The notes: a model not told the origin generated them from the letters alone. A stretch of 64,000 bases of DNA from Trichomonas vaginalis G3 (GCF_026262505.1 NC_067203.1:20503411-20567410), one strand, 5' to 3'; numbered from the stretch's first letter, positions 50,338 to 62,700 are shown. Made by a program: numbers and translations.

Positions 50338-50412
50338 TTATATATAATAATAAAAATGTTTTTACCCGAAAAGTGACAGAAAAGTGACAAAACATGAAAA
50401 CATATATAATTT

Positions 50413-50517
50413 ATGAAAAGCGACACATTATATAATGTTTTCGACCCAGAAGAAGGCTTCTCCCCAGAAGCAATGGAGGAAGAAGAAGAGTCCTCCGAAT
50501 TCACACCAGAAGACTAA
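50413..50517 (+). CDS. 34-codon acidic ORF near the right end
   Basis: MKSDTLYNVFDPEEGFSPEA followed by a Glu-rich end (EEEEESSEFTPED). Preceded by TATATAATTTATG. Very short and acidic; it lies 43 bp inside the terminal repeat. Its reality is uncertain. Confidence 0.3.
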   Translation: MKSDTLYNVFDPEEGFSPEAMEEEEESSEFTPED

Positions 50518-50559
50518 CAATTTTCCGAATAAAAACTTCATTTATACTAAACATCTTCG

Positions 50560-50604
50560 GGGCTAGAGGGCGCAACGCGCCTGGAAGCCCCACTTACCTG
50601 ACCT
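50560..50604. repeat. Terminal inverted repeat, right end of copy B
   Basis: GGGCTAGAGGGCGCAACGCG through to TACCTGACCT, matching 23562-23606 exactly and 27240-27284 with three differences near the tip. Confidence 0.93.
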
Positions 50605-50609
50605 AAATT
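50605..50609. repeat. Target site duplication of copy B, right
   Basis: AAATT, identical to 27235-27239. Confidence 0.8.
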
Positions 50610-50714
50610 CTATACTTGCAGTCTGAATGTGTTGTAATGGTAGTAAGAATGGGCTAGCTCAAAGCAACTGCTCAAAACTTTCCCGCCAAAAACGCAAAAG
50701 TGTCATTTCTGCAT

Positions 50715-51445
50715 GGAAGACCATAGCTGGAGTCACGCTCAACCATCCCCTTGCTGGTATGATGTGCAGCCTTTGTTCTGACCAATCATAGTGCTGCTTC
50801 ATCCATACCAGCAAGTGGTTTCAGCATCAGACCTCCGCTTGGTCTTCCATAAGAGCCCTGCAAATCAGAAGCACAGTAATTATGCAGCCTAGTTGCTAGG
50901 GTATAGTAGCTAGGCCGCATAATTATTGTGCTTCTAGCGATATTAGTTATACGTTATTGCACGCATTCACTTATACTACCACTCTCTCGCTCCTAAAAAG
51001 TCAGATACTTCGTAATTACTAGAATAGGGCCAAGTTCTTCCGAGGCCTCTCATTGCATGAGAGACTTCGGAAGAGCTTGGCCCTAAAGCATCTCACTACG
51101 GCTCCCTGGTCTACAAAAGGCTAAAGAAACTACAATTTGAGTAGAGTCCTTCCGAAGTCTCCCATTCAATGAGAGGCCTCGGAGGAATTCTACTCCAAGG
51201 TAATGCGCTTGTAGTTTCTGACTCTCTATTGAACGAAAAATGTAAATTTACTCGAAAAGAGCAAAAGTTCTTCCGAGGCCTCTCATTGAATGAGAGACTT
51301 CGGAAGAACTTTGTTCTAGTGTAATGGGTGTATATTCTTGGGTCCAGGGAGAGCGAGAGAACTGGTTTGTAATTCGTTTTTGCTGAAGTTTTCCGGATTT
51401 CCTTCCTCAATTGAGAGAAATCCGGAAAACTTCAGCATGAGTTAA
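50715..51445. repeat. Array of imperfect hairpins, about 115-125 bp spacing
   Basis: A nested hairpin lies at 50719-50849, with outer arms holding GGAAGACC and GGTCTTCC. Then come hairpins at 50867-50935 (32-bp arms, four mismatches), 51026-51084 (28-bp arms, three mismatches), 51139-51195 (28-bp arms, six), about 51261-51316, and about 51390-51438. Three middle hairpins share the core TTCCGAGGCCTCTCATT and its near complement. In the three arms compared base by base, all 13 mismatches are transitions. It abuts the right end of copy B but lies outside it. Confidence 0.85.
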
Positions 51446-53362
51446 TTGTGGTGTAACTCTCTGGGTATTTACCGGCCAGAGAGCGAGTAAAATATTAGAG
51501 AGCGCATAGTCTCAGCATAGGTATGCGCACTATAAATATACGTTATTTTTTACTTTCGTATGAAGAAATAGCTTCTCATTTTTATGCTTCTATATACTTT
51601 GTTACTAAGTAAATCGCCTATTTTCTTATTAAAGCCTAATTTTTCCACGTGATTAAGAATCTCTGCATCCAAAAAATTCGTTTTCTGCTTTCAGAACGCG
51701 AAAATATGCAGTATATCTAGGGCTGTACAAGATTTAAAAAACATTGCCGGGTTACCGTAGAGGCCTAAAAAAATCGCGCCTCGGCGGCAAGCCGCCTCGG
51801 CATTAAGAATGCGCATCTAAATTTTTATATGTCCTTCTTTCTTTTATTTTTCCCTTCCCTTTCTTTTCTTTTTCTTTTTTTTCCCTCCTCTTGCTCTCAT
51901 TTACCTTTTTTTCCTTTTCTCATCATTTTTCAAAATTTTAAATTTTTATCAAAAATCTTGCCTATAAAAGCAGACTATGGAACCTTTTAATGCCTCTTAA
52001 TCAATATTATACAGCATAAAGCATATTAAATGAAAGTAATTACGTATAAATTTATTTTATTATCTTATTTATTAATTCTTTAGCATGTATTGTTTAATAT
52101 TAACTTTTCTGTACATTAAATATGATATCTCCAAAGTATGAATGCCTTGTAACGAAACGAAAACTTAATTTTATGTTGAATATTTGTCACAAACATTAGA
52201 TTATTAAAATATATGTTGGATATCCCTTAGTATGAGACTTCATGACTCTTGTAGTCTAACGTGAGCTTTGGATTGCAAGCTCTGTGGTTAACGAACATAA
52301 ATTAACTGTAAAGTTTTCAAAATTTTTCATCGTTTCTATCAGCATCTATTTTTCCTTTAAAATAATATATTTGTATGAATACAATATTTAGTAATTTTTT
52401 TATTTCCCATAATTTCATTCAAAATTTCAGAAAAAATTAATTTCTATTCAATATTATTTCAGCTTCAAAACACTTCATTCTTATAGATGTTGATTCACTA
52501 AAGTGTGATACTCAATGTCTTATTTCAATGAAAATTGTTCTGCAAATTTATTTCACTTTTGACCTCACTTTTTCCGTAATTCAATTTTTTACTTTTAATA
52601 TTTTAGATCTTCATAATATCATTTGAAAAATTAACCATATAAAAAAATCAAGTTATCAATTCACTTTTTCCGTAATTCAAAAATCAAAAATATAAATAAT
52701 ATATCTTTTTATCAAATATTATTATTATATTCTATGAAAAATGAGGTCCGGAAATTTTGCGGATTCCCGTAACTCAATTTTACGGAAAAAGTGCAGTAAA
52801 CTATTCAAAATACGGAAAAATTGGTGTAAACTAATGATTTTACGGTAAAATCACGGAAAGTCCCGGAAGAATATATGTGCCTATATGAAATTATACAAAA
52901 ATGAATCAAACGCATTTTAAAAGATTGTTCTTGTATTATAAATGCTATTCGCAGATTTATTAGTTGAAGAAAATTACCAAATTTTTGCCGATTTACAAAA
53001 AATGATTTACAAAGCATATTTTTATAAGGCTTTAAAAATCTTTAAAATGTGACCGGTGACGGAAATCCATGGTAACCAACCGCGGTTCCCGTTTGGAATG
53101 CCATAAGTATATCTCTAGATAAAGGGAAATCTTTCTCTTATATTTTCCAAAAAAATTGGGTTTTTCGAATTTTTGTTATCAAAATTGTTGTTTTTCTAAT
53201 CAAATTTCAAAAATCAAGATTTTTTTGGAGATTTTCAGCAAAACAAAACACGGTAGATAGATGTTATTTTATGATATCTATCTGATGATGATCTCTTTTT
53301 TGATTTTTAGTAGAAATTCAAAAATTGCTTAACAAAATAATGTTGATATCCTCTTTATCTAG
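51446..53362. other. AT-rich intergenic DNA
   Basis: About 1.9 kb without a convincing gene. It contains a GC-rich patch near 51770-51805 with direct repeats of GCCTCGGC, a polypyrimidine stretch near 51830-51930, and a zone (52570-52860) with several variants of TTTTCCGTAATTCA and TTTACGGAAAAA. I see no RNA gene. Confidence 0.55.
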
Positions 53363-54050
53363 ATGATCAAAATTCTCTCAATTTTCCACCTTTTTTGCAT
53401 TGATTCTGCATGTGTTTTTCTATTGCAGGCTTTTCAAATTCAACCAGGTATAACTAGTTGCTTTATTGGATCTTTTTTATTTGGATATGATTCTGACATA
53501 ATTTCCATTTCAGGCTTTCCTAATAATAAACATGAAGTGGTTAAATTTCTCTTTGACAATGTTGCAAATATTGAAGAAAGTGATTTTAGAGGTTGCACTC
53601 CACTTATTTGTGCTTCGTATAATGGCAGCACTAAAGTAGTGCAGTATCTTATATCAGTTGTAGCAAATAAAGAAGCTAAAAATCATAACGGAAATATTCC
53701 ACTCATCGCATATACTTTAATTACAAGAATCGATATAGTTAAGTTACTTATAACTAATGGAGCCGACATATTGACAAAGAATAATATAGGATTGACACCA
53801 TTAATTGTCGCGACATTTTCTGAAGATTTATGTGTTGTTAAATATCTAACATATAATAAAGACGCAAAGAATGTTAATAACTGCAACTTATTTTAGACAT
53901 ATTGATATTGTCAAATTTCTTATCTCAGTTGTTGCTGATATTGAAACAAAAGATAACAAAGGACGCACTCCACTTATGCATGCATCAATTAAAGAGCATC
54001 TTGAAATATTCAGATATCTTGTTTCTATGGGTGCAAATATCTTCACATGA
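53363..54050 (+). pseudogene. Decayed ankyrin-repeat gene fused to a membrane-protein fragment
   Basis: The first 50 codons include GITSCFIGSFLFGYDSDIIS and SGFPNN, clearly related to GQYKCIIGNILIGSDSDIVG of the host membrane-protein family. From about 53525 the frame turns into ankyrin repeats (HEVVKFLFDN, GCTPLICASYNGSTKVVQYL, IDIVKLLITNGADI, TPLIVATFS). The frame stops at 53896 and ankyrin sequence resumes in another frame (HIDIVKFLISVVADIETKDN, GRTPLMHAS) until a stop at 54050. A frameshift has therefore occurred, and no methionine-led full protein exists. It is probably a chimera formed by recombination. Confidence 0.75.
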
Positions 54051-54271
54051 AAATGGGATGGAAAAAGAAATTATAAAATACATGAATTTGCAGATATCAT
54101 ATAAATAAAAATAAAAAAATTACTTTTAAATTAATTATTATTGCAGTATTTAATAGAAATATAGGTTACAAAGACTATTCCTTTTTCAAAATAATTAACT
54201 AATGTATCAACTCTCACCATCAAATCTATGCTAAATTTACCTCATAATTTTTTCGAAAATGAGAACAAATA
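54051..54271. other. Short AT-rich spacer
   Basis: About 220 bp with nothing recognisable before the TA-flanked element. Confidence 0.5.
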
Positions 54272-54489
54272 AGGTAGGTTAAAATAGTCGCTGCTAAAAC
54301 TACCGTTCGTAACACTCTCAATTTTGTATTGTTACGGGCGGGAGCGCCTGTGAATTTTGCCGATTTCAAAATATATAAACTTTACATTTGTAAACTGTTT
54401 ACATTTGTAAACACTTTACAACACGTAAAGTCCTCAAATTTGAGAGTGTTAATGTCAAAATTTCGTGTTACGTGTGATTTTACCTACCT
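54272..54489. mobile_element. 218-bp mariner-type MITE (TA target site)
   Basis: Begins AGGTAGGTTAAAAT and ends ATTTTACCTACCT, flanked by TA on each side (54270-54271, 54490-54491). The inner arms share GTAACACTCTCAA/TTGAGAGTGTTA. No coding capacity. It starts AGGT and ends ACCT like the element at 26298-26509, and its interior also carries short hairpins such as GTTTACATTTGTAAAC. Tc1/mariner type by target site. Confidence 0.82.
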
Positions 54490-54491
54490 TA

Positions 54492-55205
54492 TATCTCTTA
54501 ACATATCACTTTCTACCTATTTATATTCTGAACAATATATATGCAGATAAGAAAGAATATATATTGCCTTTGTTCATTGATATTTTAAATTTTCTAAATA
54601 TAATATTTCTTTATTAAGGGATTAATGCATATAAAATAGCACTCAATGTATGTATTTTTTGCTAATTATTTAGAGTTCGGAGTTATAAATTTTTTTTATT
54701 TATGAAGAAATATAAATAATTTAAAAAGACTATATCAACCAACTTCAACATTGTTGGAAAATTTCAACATTATTAACAATGTTTATCAAACTTACGCTAA
54801 ACAAATTTTCCTTAGTATTTGCCTAGATCAAAGGTCTTATGGATGAAAAAAATTGAGAAGAGTTAGGTGGTTGGTCAGAATCATTTGGATCTGAAACAAA
54901 ATCCAAGAAATGTCTCAATTTTTAGTGAATACTGTTTTCATCAATTCATACAGTGTATCATTAAAATATTTGGAATATTTATTGTTTCTGAATGATAAAA
55001 ATCAATAAAACGATATCGTTTATTTGAAAAATTGAATAAAAATCTCATCGCATAGATAATATTTGAATTCTTTCATGTGCAATGAGGTAAATTCTACGAG
55101 AAAAAAATCTTATAAAAAAATAAAACCATCATAAAATGGTAAACACAATTGACAATATCAAAAAAGTGAAGTAAAATTTGAAAGAAGAATTAACACAAAA
55201 AAACT
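54492..55205. other. AT-rich intergenic DNA
   Basis: About 700 bp upstream of the second membrane-protein gene. No ORF with support. A palindromic stretch near 54745-54790 (CAACATTGTTGG) is minor. Confidence 0.5.
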
Positions 55206-55213
55206 ATTAAATT

Positions 55214-55225
55214 TTTCATTTTTCG
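55214..55225 (+). promoter_or_regulatory. Possible initiator (Inr) of the second membrane-protein gene
   Basis: TTTCATTTTTCG ends 3 bp before ATG 55229. It resembles the Trichomonas initiator pattern, in which TCA begins transcription within about 20 bp of the start codon. It also partly matches simple AT-rich background. Confidence 0.4.
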
Positions 55226-55228
55226 ACA

Positions 55229-56413
55229 ATGCTAATGAATATTATTACATTCAGTCTAATGAAAACACATGAAAAGTTGCCAGCCAGTGTACAATTGCCT
55301 CGTCGATACTTGTCCTTGTATTCAAATATAATAGATGGCTGTAATGATTCAAATATAATTTATTTGGACGATTATAATACAAATGCATCATTACCATTAT
55401 ACCATATTGAAGAGGGACAATACATATGCCTTGTTGGAAATATCTTCATTGGATCAGATTCCGACATTATTGGCCTTGCAGCCTTCCCAGACAACAAATA
55501 TGATTTTGAATATTCTGATCCTATTCAAAATCCACTTGTTTCTATTGCAAAGGAAGAAAATCTTTATCTTACGTCAAATTTTCCAATCACAAGAATTAAC
55601 TGCAAAGACACAACAAAGAATTGCACAATACAAGTGGCATCGTTGCCACCATCTTGTCACGTAAAAGATAAAAATCCATTAGATGAAAAAATCTATGAAT
55701 TTTCCCTTAAAGTCGTTCTAGATACAAAACGACAAGGAAACTACACTTTCAAACAATATACCCAGGTTAATAGAGAAATACCCAGAATCTTTAGTACAAC
55801 TGGTGTTTTCATTTCAAAAAGTAATAGAACATTCAAATATTCGGAAAGGGGTGAACCAAAAATAGATTCCTACCCACATAATTTTTTAACCGCATCTGAC
55901 AAAATGATGTATAGAATGCATACGATTGAGCTTAGGGTCGAAAATACATCTGAAGAAATATATGAACTCAATTTTAAATATGGTGAGATTCCAGATACAG
56001 AAACTCAGGAGCCATTTTTGTTTAGAGAAGATCTCAGTCTCACACTTCCTACTAAATATTGATTATACACCATTGAAAATGCAAGTCAACCATGTCCTCT
56101 AGATCCAGATCTTCCACCAGAAACACCAGCTCCAACACCAGAACCAACCCCATCACCGAAACCAACAAAATCGCGGAAACCAACACCAGCTCCAACAACA
56201 ATCCCAGAACAAACCCAAACACCTACACAAACACCTACAGAAAACTCAGATGATTCAAAACAAAACAAAACTAAGAAAACCATTATCATTTTATCTGTTT
56301 CGGTCGGTGTATTATTTATTGTATTGGTTAATCTTGCTTGTTGTCTATTTATTTTTACTCGTATGCAAAAACCTCGTGAAAGTGAACTCACCGAAGATCT
56401 TTTTAAAGTTTAA
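55229..56413 (+). pseudogene. Host type I membrane protein gene with one in-frame TGA
   Basis: Paralogue of 25452-26811. Leader MLMNIITFSLMKTHEK, ectodomain with GQYICLVGNIFIGSDSDIIG and FPITRINCKDTTKNCTIQVA, and EEIYELNFKYGEIPDTETQE. The frame stops at TGA 56060-56062, exactly where the paralogue reads GGA (TKYGL). After it the same frame continues LYTIENASQPCPLDPD, a longer Pro/Thr-rich stalk, a transmembrane helix (IIILSVSVGVLFIVLVNLAC) and the tail SELTEDLFKV. One nonsense change thus separates ectodomain from anchor. It could be decayed, a soluble form, or a base-call error. Confidence 0.75.
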
Positions 56414-56784
56414 GTTTTAGTATTTATAATGGCCATTATGAAAAAGCAAATAATGAATTAAATAATTATAATGGTCATTAATTTATACTTGCATTGATAT
56501 TTTTGTATAAATTTATATATTTCGATTGATTTCTTAAAGACAAATGTTTTCAAAAATGGCATTGTCGTTTATACCAAATATTATTGTGTTCTTATTAAAA
56601 GTTCATTAACCAGTTCATGACATTGCCTTCAACAATGCTTCACACCTGTTTTCAAAAATTTAAATAATACTGAGCATCATCAATTATTATGTGAATAAAC
56701 AAATAGTAATATAAAGAATAGAAAATTTTATAAAAATAATAAATAACAAATATATATATAAATAAAAAACAAAAAAATCTAATA
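56414..56784. other. AT-rich spacer between convergent genes
   Basis: About 370 bp between the ends of the membrane-protein gene and the BEACH gene. It contains AATAAA-like and TAAA stretches that may serve 3' end formation on either strand, but no specific signal can be singled out. Confidence 0.5.
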
Positions 56785-59700
56785 TTATCCAATTTGTGGA
56801 ATCTGAGTATTTGCAGTTAATCGTTCATTGCATTCTTTGCAAATGGAACCATGTTCTGCACACAAAGGTTTCTGGCACTGATAACATCTTTTATCTGTCA
56901 AAGTTCCACATTCAACACATCGACCGAAACTTTCATCCAAAAGGACTTTGAAAACTTGGCATCGAGTATCTATCGCAATGACTGATGTTCCGAAAACGTC
57001 AACACTAGTAATTGCTTGTTTGCCGCATTTCTGTCTCAACAAGAATTCTCCGCAATAGAAATCGATTGCGCCATTAACTGTGCCAACAACAACAATTCTT
57101 CTTGTGTAATCTCTTCCAAGTTCGATGCAAGAAGCGCATGTTACATCCCCACTTGATTTGAAGGTATTAATAATCTCTCCATTAACAGATAGATCGATGA
57201 CTTGCTCGCCTCCACCAATAGAGAATAAACCACTTCCATAAATAACAAATCTTCCGTAGAAAGGAATAATTTTGTGAATTTGTGAAGTAATAAATGACCA
57301 AATAATAACAGAAGAAGTACTCAAAGATGCACAAACTAAATCTCTTGGAGATATTGCTGTCATGTGTATCTTTTCTTGTGTAGTTATTGATCCAATAGGC
57401 TTCAATTCAACAGGAACTCCACTGTCATATTTAATCATCATCACTTCACTTCGACCAAAATTATATGAAATAACTAAAAACAAATAATCAGGAGAAACAG
57501 AAAGATGTGTTACGAAAGAGAAATCAGGGGAATGAGCTGCAAGAATCGCTGATCCATTGTTCAAGTCATGGACAATTAGTGATTCACTCTCTCTTTCAAC
57601 AGAAACAAAGTAATTCATGAAAATTGCGGACAAAAATGGAATAATTGTTTCATTTTGTGTAACTCTAAATGATCTCAATTTCGAAGGATTGTTTGGCTCT
57701 ATTTTAGTCATTTTCGCTCTTGAACACCATTCTTTAGCTGTTGGAGAATTAAACACATGTTTTGGATGTTGTTTAGTGAATAGTTGTAATGGACATTGGC
57801 CGAAATTAATTGTTTGGCTTTCAAAAACATTTTCTTCCATGTTCAATGACTCTGCTGTTGCATTATGATAAGAAGTAGGAAGGAACAAATTCTTGCTTTC
57901 AAGAGCAGCTTCTCCTTGTTGTTTAAAGCCAAAAATCAAGTCAATCCATTCACAAATATTCTCGTTTTCGAGCAATTTCTTCATCATTTCGCTTGTGAAG
58001 AGCTGTGGGTCGTTGTTTGCCCATTCAGGAAGCAAAACATTATCACAAACAAGTCCTTGGAAAGGAAGTTTCGCTGTGTTCTTGTATATCTCAGGAATTG
58101 TGAAAACTTCTGGAATTAATTCCTTCAAATCACTTTGATTGTTTTGGGAAGCAGAATTATAAGCGTCCAAGATGTTTAAGAACATTCTACTTGGATCATC
58201 CCATCCGTTGTTCAAATCCCAACCGAAATAACAGAAAGGACAAAGACGAACCATGAACCAGAAAATAATTCCTGGCAATGAATAATGAAAACCATAGAAA
58301 TATTTTGGTTCTTCAGACAAATCATAAGTTAACTGGTAATGTTTGCTTCTTTCTTCTCCAAGTTGTCCCATTGGTTTGGAGAGATCTCGTTCAGATAAAT
58401 TAGGAGAACAAATCCAAGGAAAAACAGGATATTGTGTCAAATCAAAAAAGTTTCTTCCGCCAAAATAATTCAAAACTAAAAGATATTCGTAGTTATCGAG
58501 TTTGTTGTCTTGCCAAAGACTTTGTGCTTGCTGTTGTGTTTGTATACAGAAAAGGAATTTGTTGTGTGGCAAGAAATTCTTGAAATTGCAATTCCTTTTC
58601 TGGAAAATTTTGGAGAAAATTGTCATTTCTTTTTCATGTCCAAAATCTAAAACAACATTTGGAGATGTCAATGAATAAATGGAAAACCCTGACTGCTTGT
58701 GAACAAACAAATGTTTCCTTGTCATAATGATCTGGTCATATGGTAAAATAATGACAACATGACCACAAAAAAGTGACACATTTTGATAATCTCCGACCAA
58801 AACACTTTCAGAAAATGGAATGAAAGCGACAGGATTTTTCAGTGTTTTTATCAAAGAGAGTCTGTTATCATTGTATTCGGCTAAAGTAAGAATTAACAAG
58901 GCATTCTCTGTAACAAATAAAACACTCGACAATCCATGAATATAATAATAAAATTTGACAGAAAAAGTGCCAAATAATTGTTCCGGAGCAAAAATGTCAG
59001 AAAAAGTTTGAGTAAACATCTGTAATAAATCAGATTCCAAATATTTCGAGTACTCAAAACAAGAATACTTTCCAAGCTGGAAATGGAAATATTCAGGGTC
59101 TGCATCCAAAATTCCCAGGGTCTCAAAAACATGACAATTATTTTTTGGAATATTAATTTCTAATTTGAAGAAAGAAGAAGGAGTTGTCACGTTGAATTTC
59201 GGTTGAGGAAGTTTGAAAGGACTTGGCACGACAACTCTTGGTTGGAAAACAGGAAGAACTAAAGGACTTAATCTAGAACTTTCTTTTGGAACATTTATTT
59301 GCAGTTTTCTTCTGAAACTTCTTTGCAAACAATCGAAATAATCTCTTTCTATTTGTCTCTCAATTCTGTTCATCAAAACATTAAATACTTTAGAATGTTG
59401 CTCCCTTTCAATGTCAATAAAAACTTTTTGACATAAAATGTGTTTTGCGGCCAAACTCTTTTTATGTGAATCGAAATCCAAAACTGTTGTCATTCTTTCA
59501 ATTCTCAGTTTGTTTTCAAGTTCATTTTCTCCTTGCAACATATGCTGTTTGAATGCGCCCCAGTTTGATTCGATTTCATTCTGTTTATAAGAAGAAATCG
59601 TGGAAGTTCCAACCAAATCCATGAACAACTTCATGCACTTCAAAAACTTATTATTTGTTGATGAAATTTGCCTCGTTGCACACAGCCAATAATGACAAAA

Positions 59701-62700
59701 TTGTGTGTCTTTAAATACAATGTTACAAAAAATGACAGTGTCAAAACTACTGAATAATTGGAATAAATCAATCATGTTCTCTTCGGAAGTAAAAACAAAC
59801 GCACAAAGTAATATTTCCCTGTAGCAACTCAATACTTGGTTATCTTCCATGAAACTCAAAAAGATTTCATTAACTTGTAAAGTCTTCAAAAAGTTGAATA
59901 AAAGTGACAACAAATCCGTTATTTTTTCAGCGAACAATGATCTTACTGTATAATGATGTGTTATTAAAATTGCTGGCTTAAACATCATAGAATAAGAACT
60001 TTCCGCGTTCGCGAGTTGTATCAACATATTTAAGACCATTTGGCGGCTAAATAATCGTCTATAATTTATCGTCATCAGAGCGAAACCAGCGGAATATTCC
60101 AAAAACGTTGTTTGGAATGATTGAGAGTCAAATGACAACAAAATCGACACTAAAAATATGGCAATCTGTGTTTCATTTAATACTGTTTCCATCCAATCGA
60201 AATCCCCTGAATAACGAGGAAAACCGCTTTCTGACATGGCATATTCTGACATGTTTAAATCAGCAGGAACTTCAAATTCACATAATTCTAATGTATTATT
60301 TGCATCTTCCCTTGTTATTTGGTAAGTATTATTTTCTTTCGTTAATTCCGTTCTTGTTCCAGCCTTGTTTGAAGAGAAAGTTGTTGGAATTACTCCCAAA
60401 TTACTCAAACAAAGTAAAATTGGCCAACAATTCTTAGTTGTAAAACATTGGAAATTATTAAATGATAATAAACTTGCAATTATTTTTTGCAACAAATCTA
60501 AATTGGAATTAGAGTTCAACAATGAACATAACATTTCTAAAATAACAGGAGCAAATAATGGCCTTTGAATACTCATGTTTTTCGGGAATTTTTTCACAAC
60601 AAAACCGCCGAGAATTGAAAAAGCGGTTAACCAGGCATTTTCTGACAAAGCGAACTTAGAGAAGATGAAACAAGCATAAGAAGAAGATGTTATAAATTGA
60701 GGATTCCTGTTCGAATAACTGCAAATCAAATCAGCCAACATAAGTGAGGATTCACCCTTAAAAAGTGACATATAATCCAATAATTGTTGATAAGTAAATA
60801 ATTGATTTTCAATGTTATCATTTGCGAGTTTAACAAATGATTTGATTAATTTATATTGTGAAGATTCTGATCCTTCGAAAGATCTGAGTGTTACAATGAA
60901 ATTCATGTAACTTTTCAATTTAATTCCATTTGGATTTATCAACATCATTTTGTTAAGAAAAGGAATAAAAGTGTCAATTATTTGTTCGGCCAAATTTGCT
61001 CTACAAATATTATAAATGAAATCAAACAAATTATTCTGTTCAAAGAATTCCCAATTAACTAGCTTAGATTGTAATATTCTTTCAAGCCATTTAACAATTA
61101 AGTTCGAGTCAAAAGTGAAGTAAAAATCGATAAAAGTGAGTAAAAACAACAAAATTTTTGTTGTATTTTTTTCTCCAGCAATTACAGAAAAATTATCAAA
61201 GAAATAATACATGAAATTATGAGCAACTAACTCTTTCTGTCTTATGAAACAAATTGACATTCTCGACCAGAATTTCCTGAGTTTGATTGAATTCCTTTGT
61301 TGTATATTCAACAAACAAATAAAAATGGAACTCAAATGATCAGCATTTTTCGCTGTGTCAAATAATTCAAAAATCATTTCCAATTGATGGAAATCTTTGA
61401 AATATGAACTGAAGCCGTGGAAAGGTACGTCAAAGACACTCTCATTATGATTGAACATAGCTGTCTTAACACCTTGTATTGGAACTAAATTTCCTGGCCC
61501 TCTTTTGTTCAACAATTCAATTTGTAATTGAGAGAAACCGCTTTCTGACATAAACAAACTTTTTGAAATGTACATTGATGCTTCCAAATGTTTCTCTGTT
61601 TCACCAAGTATTATTTGGCTGGGGAGGTCCTCTAAATTAACAACAAAATCTTTGAAATTGTTTGAATCCAAGGTGAAACCGATTTTGTTGATTTTTTTGA
61701 TCGGACTCAATTTAAATTGAACAACAACGTGGTGGAAAACATTTGACGAACAAGGAAGAGCGATCTTATCATTGCGATTAGTCTCTATTATCACGGATTC
61801 TGCTGAAAATACAATGGATATCAAATTAGTCTTAAAAACTGTTAAATTAGAACTAATTTGGTACGGAACATTGAACCAAAAGGAAATAGAACATGAAGGA
61901 TGCTGTATTGTCATGTAACTCGGTCCATGGAATGGAACAAACTCGAAAATAGAGAAATATGGAGATGTTCTGTCAACAAATTTATGAAATATCTCTGGAT
62001 AATTAAATAAATCATCTTTCGTCTGCGAAGTAACTAATCTATTAACAATTTGTGTTAAATTAGGTATTTTGTCAAATTTTATACCTTGTTTTTTGTATAA
62101 TTGGAAACCATATTTTCCGGCCAAATATAAATTCAATGGAGTTTTGCATTTGAACTGCGGACAATAGAGATAGAGGCTCGGGAGATGGAGGAGAGTGAGC
62201 TTTTCATCGGTGGCGAGCTTGAATAAAACCTCTTTGTCGACTTGGAAGATCGGGGAGTCTTTGGATTGTTTGTTGATCCAAGTATCTATCGCTTCATAGG
62301 GACGGAAATGAGCGAGACTTGATAACAACATTATTACGAACTTGGCTTTGCTACTGTCACTGTTAATAAGGCTTTGCAATTTACTAAATCCGTTCTGATT
62401 TGTAAATATCTCAAAAGACATCGAATTCTTACGAATATGCTTGATCAATACATTCATGAGTAACTCTGATTGCATAAAATCTGGGAATAACTCAATAGCT
62501 TTCGGTGAAAAATGTTTTTCAAAAATTGCGTCCAAAAAATTACAAAATGACTCTAGAGTTGATAGTTTTGAGTGCTCTCCTACGAGTTTTTCCAGCATTG
62601 ACTCGTGAATTGTGTCTGTGTCAATAGATAAATAAACAAATTCTGAAATCGCCTGAAAATCACTGAACTCTACGAAGTATGTGTATACATCTGATATTGA

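Larger units (their letters stand above)
27240..50604. mobile_element. Polinton/Maverick copy B (complete, 23.4 kb)
   Basis: Bounded by 45-bp inverted repeats and a 5-bp duplication. It has about 30 genes on both strands, including polymerase, integrase, helicase, packaging ATPase, capsid candidate, fibre and a DNA adenine methyltransferase. It is inverted relative to copy A, from which it is separated by 3.6 kb. Ends intact and shared genes almost identical to copy A, so young. Broken in a dozen or more places, while the integrase, fibre, KilA-N and methyltransferase genes look whole. Confidence 0.95.

Noticed and set aside
53108-53363. Weak inverted repeat (TCTAGATAAAG and CTTTATCTAGA) as a transposon
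   Set aside because: Arms are short and no target duplication or second copy is visible.
56060-56062. TGA as selenocysteine or recoded codon
   Set aside because: The paralogue has GGA at this site and no stem-loop element is evident; a simple nonsense change or base error is likelier.
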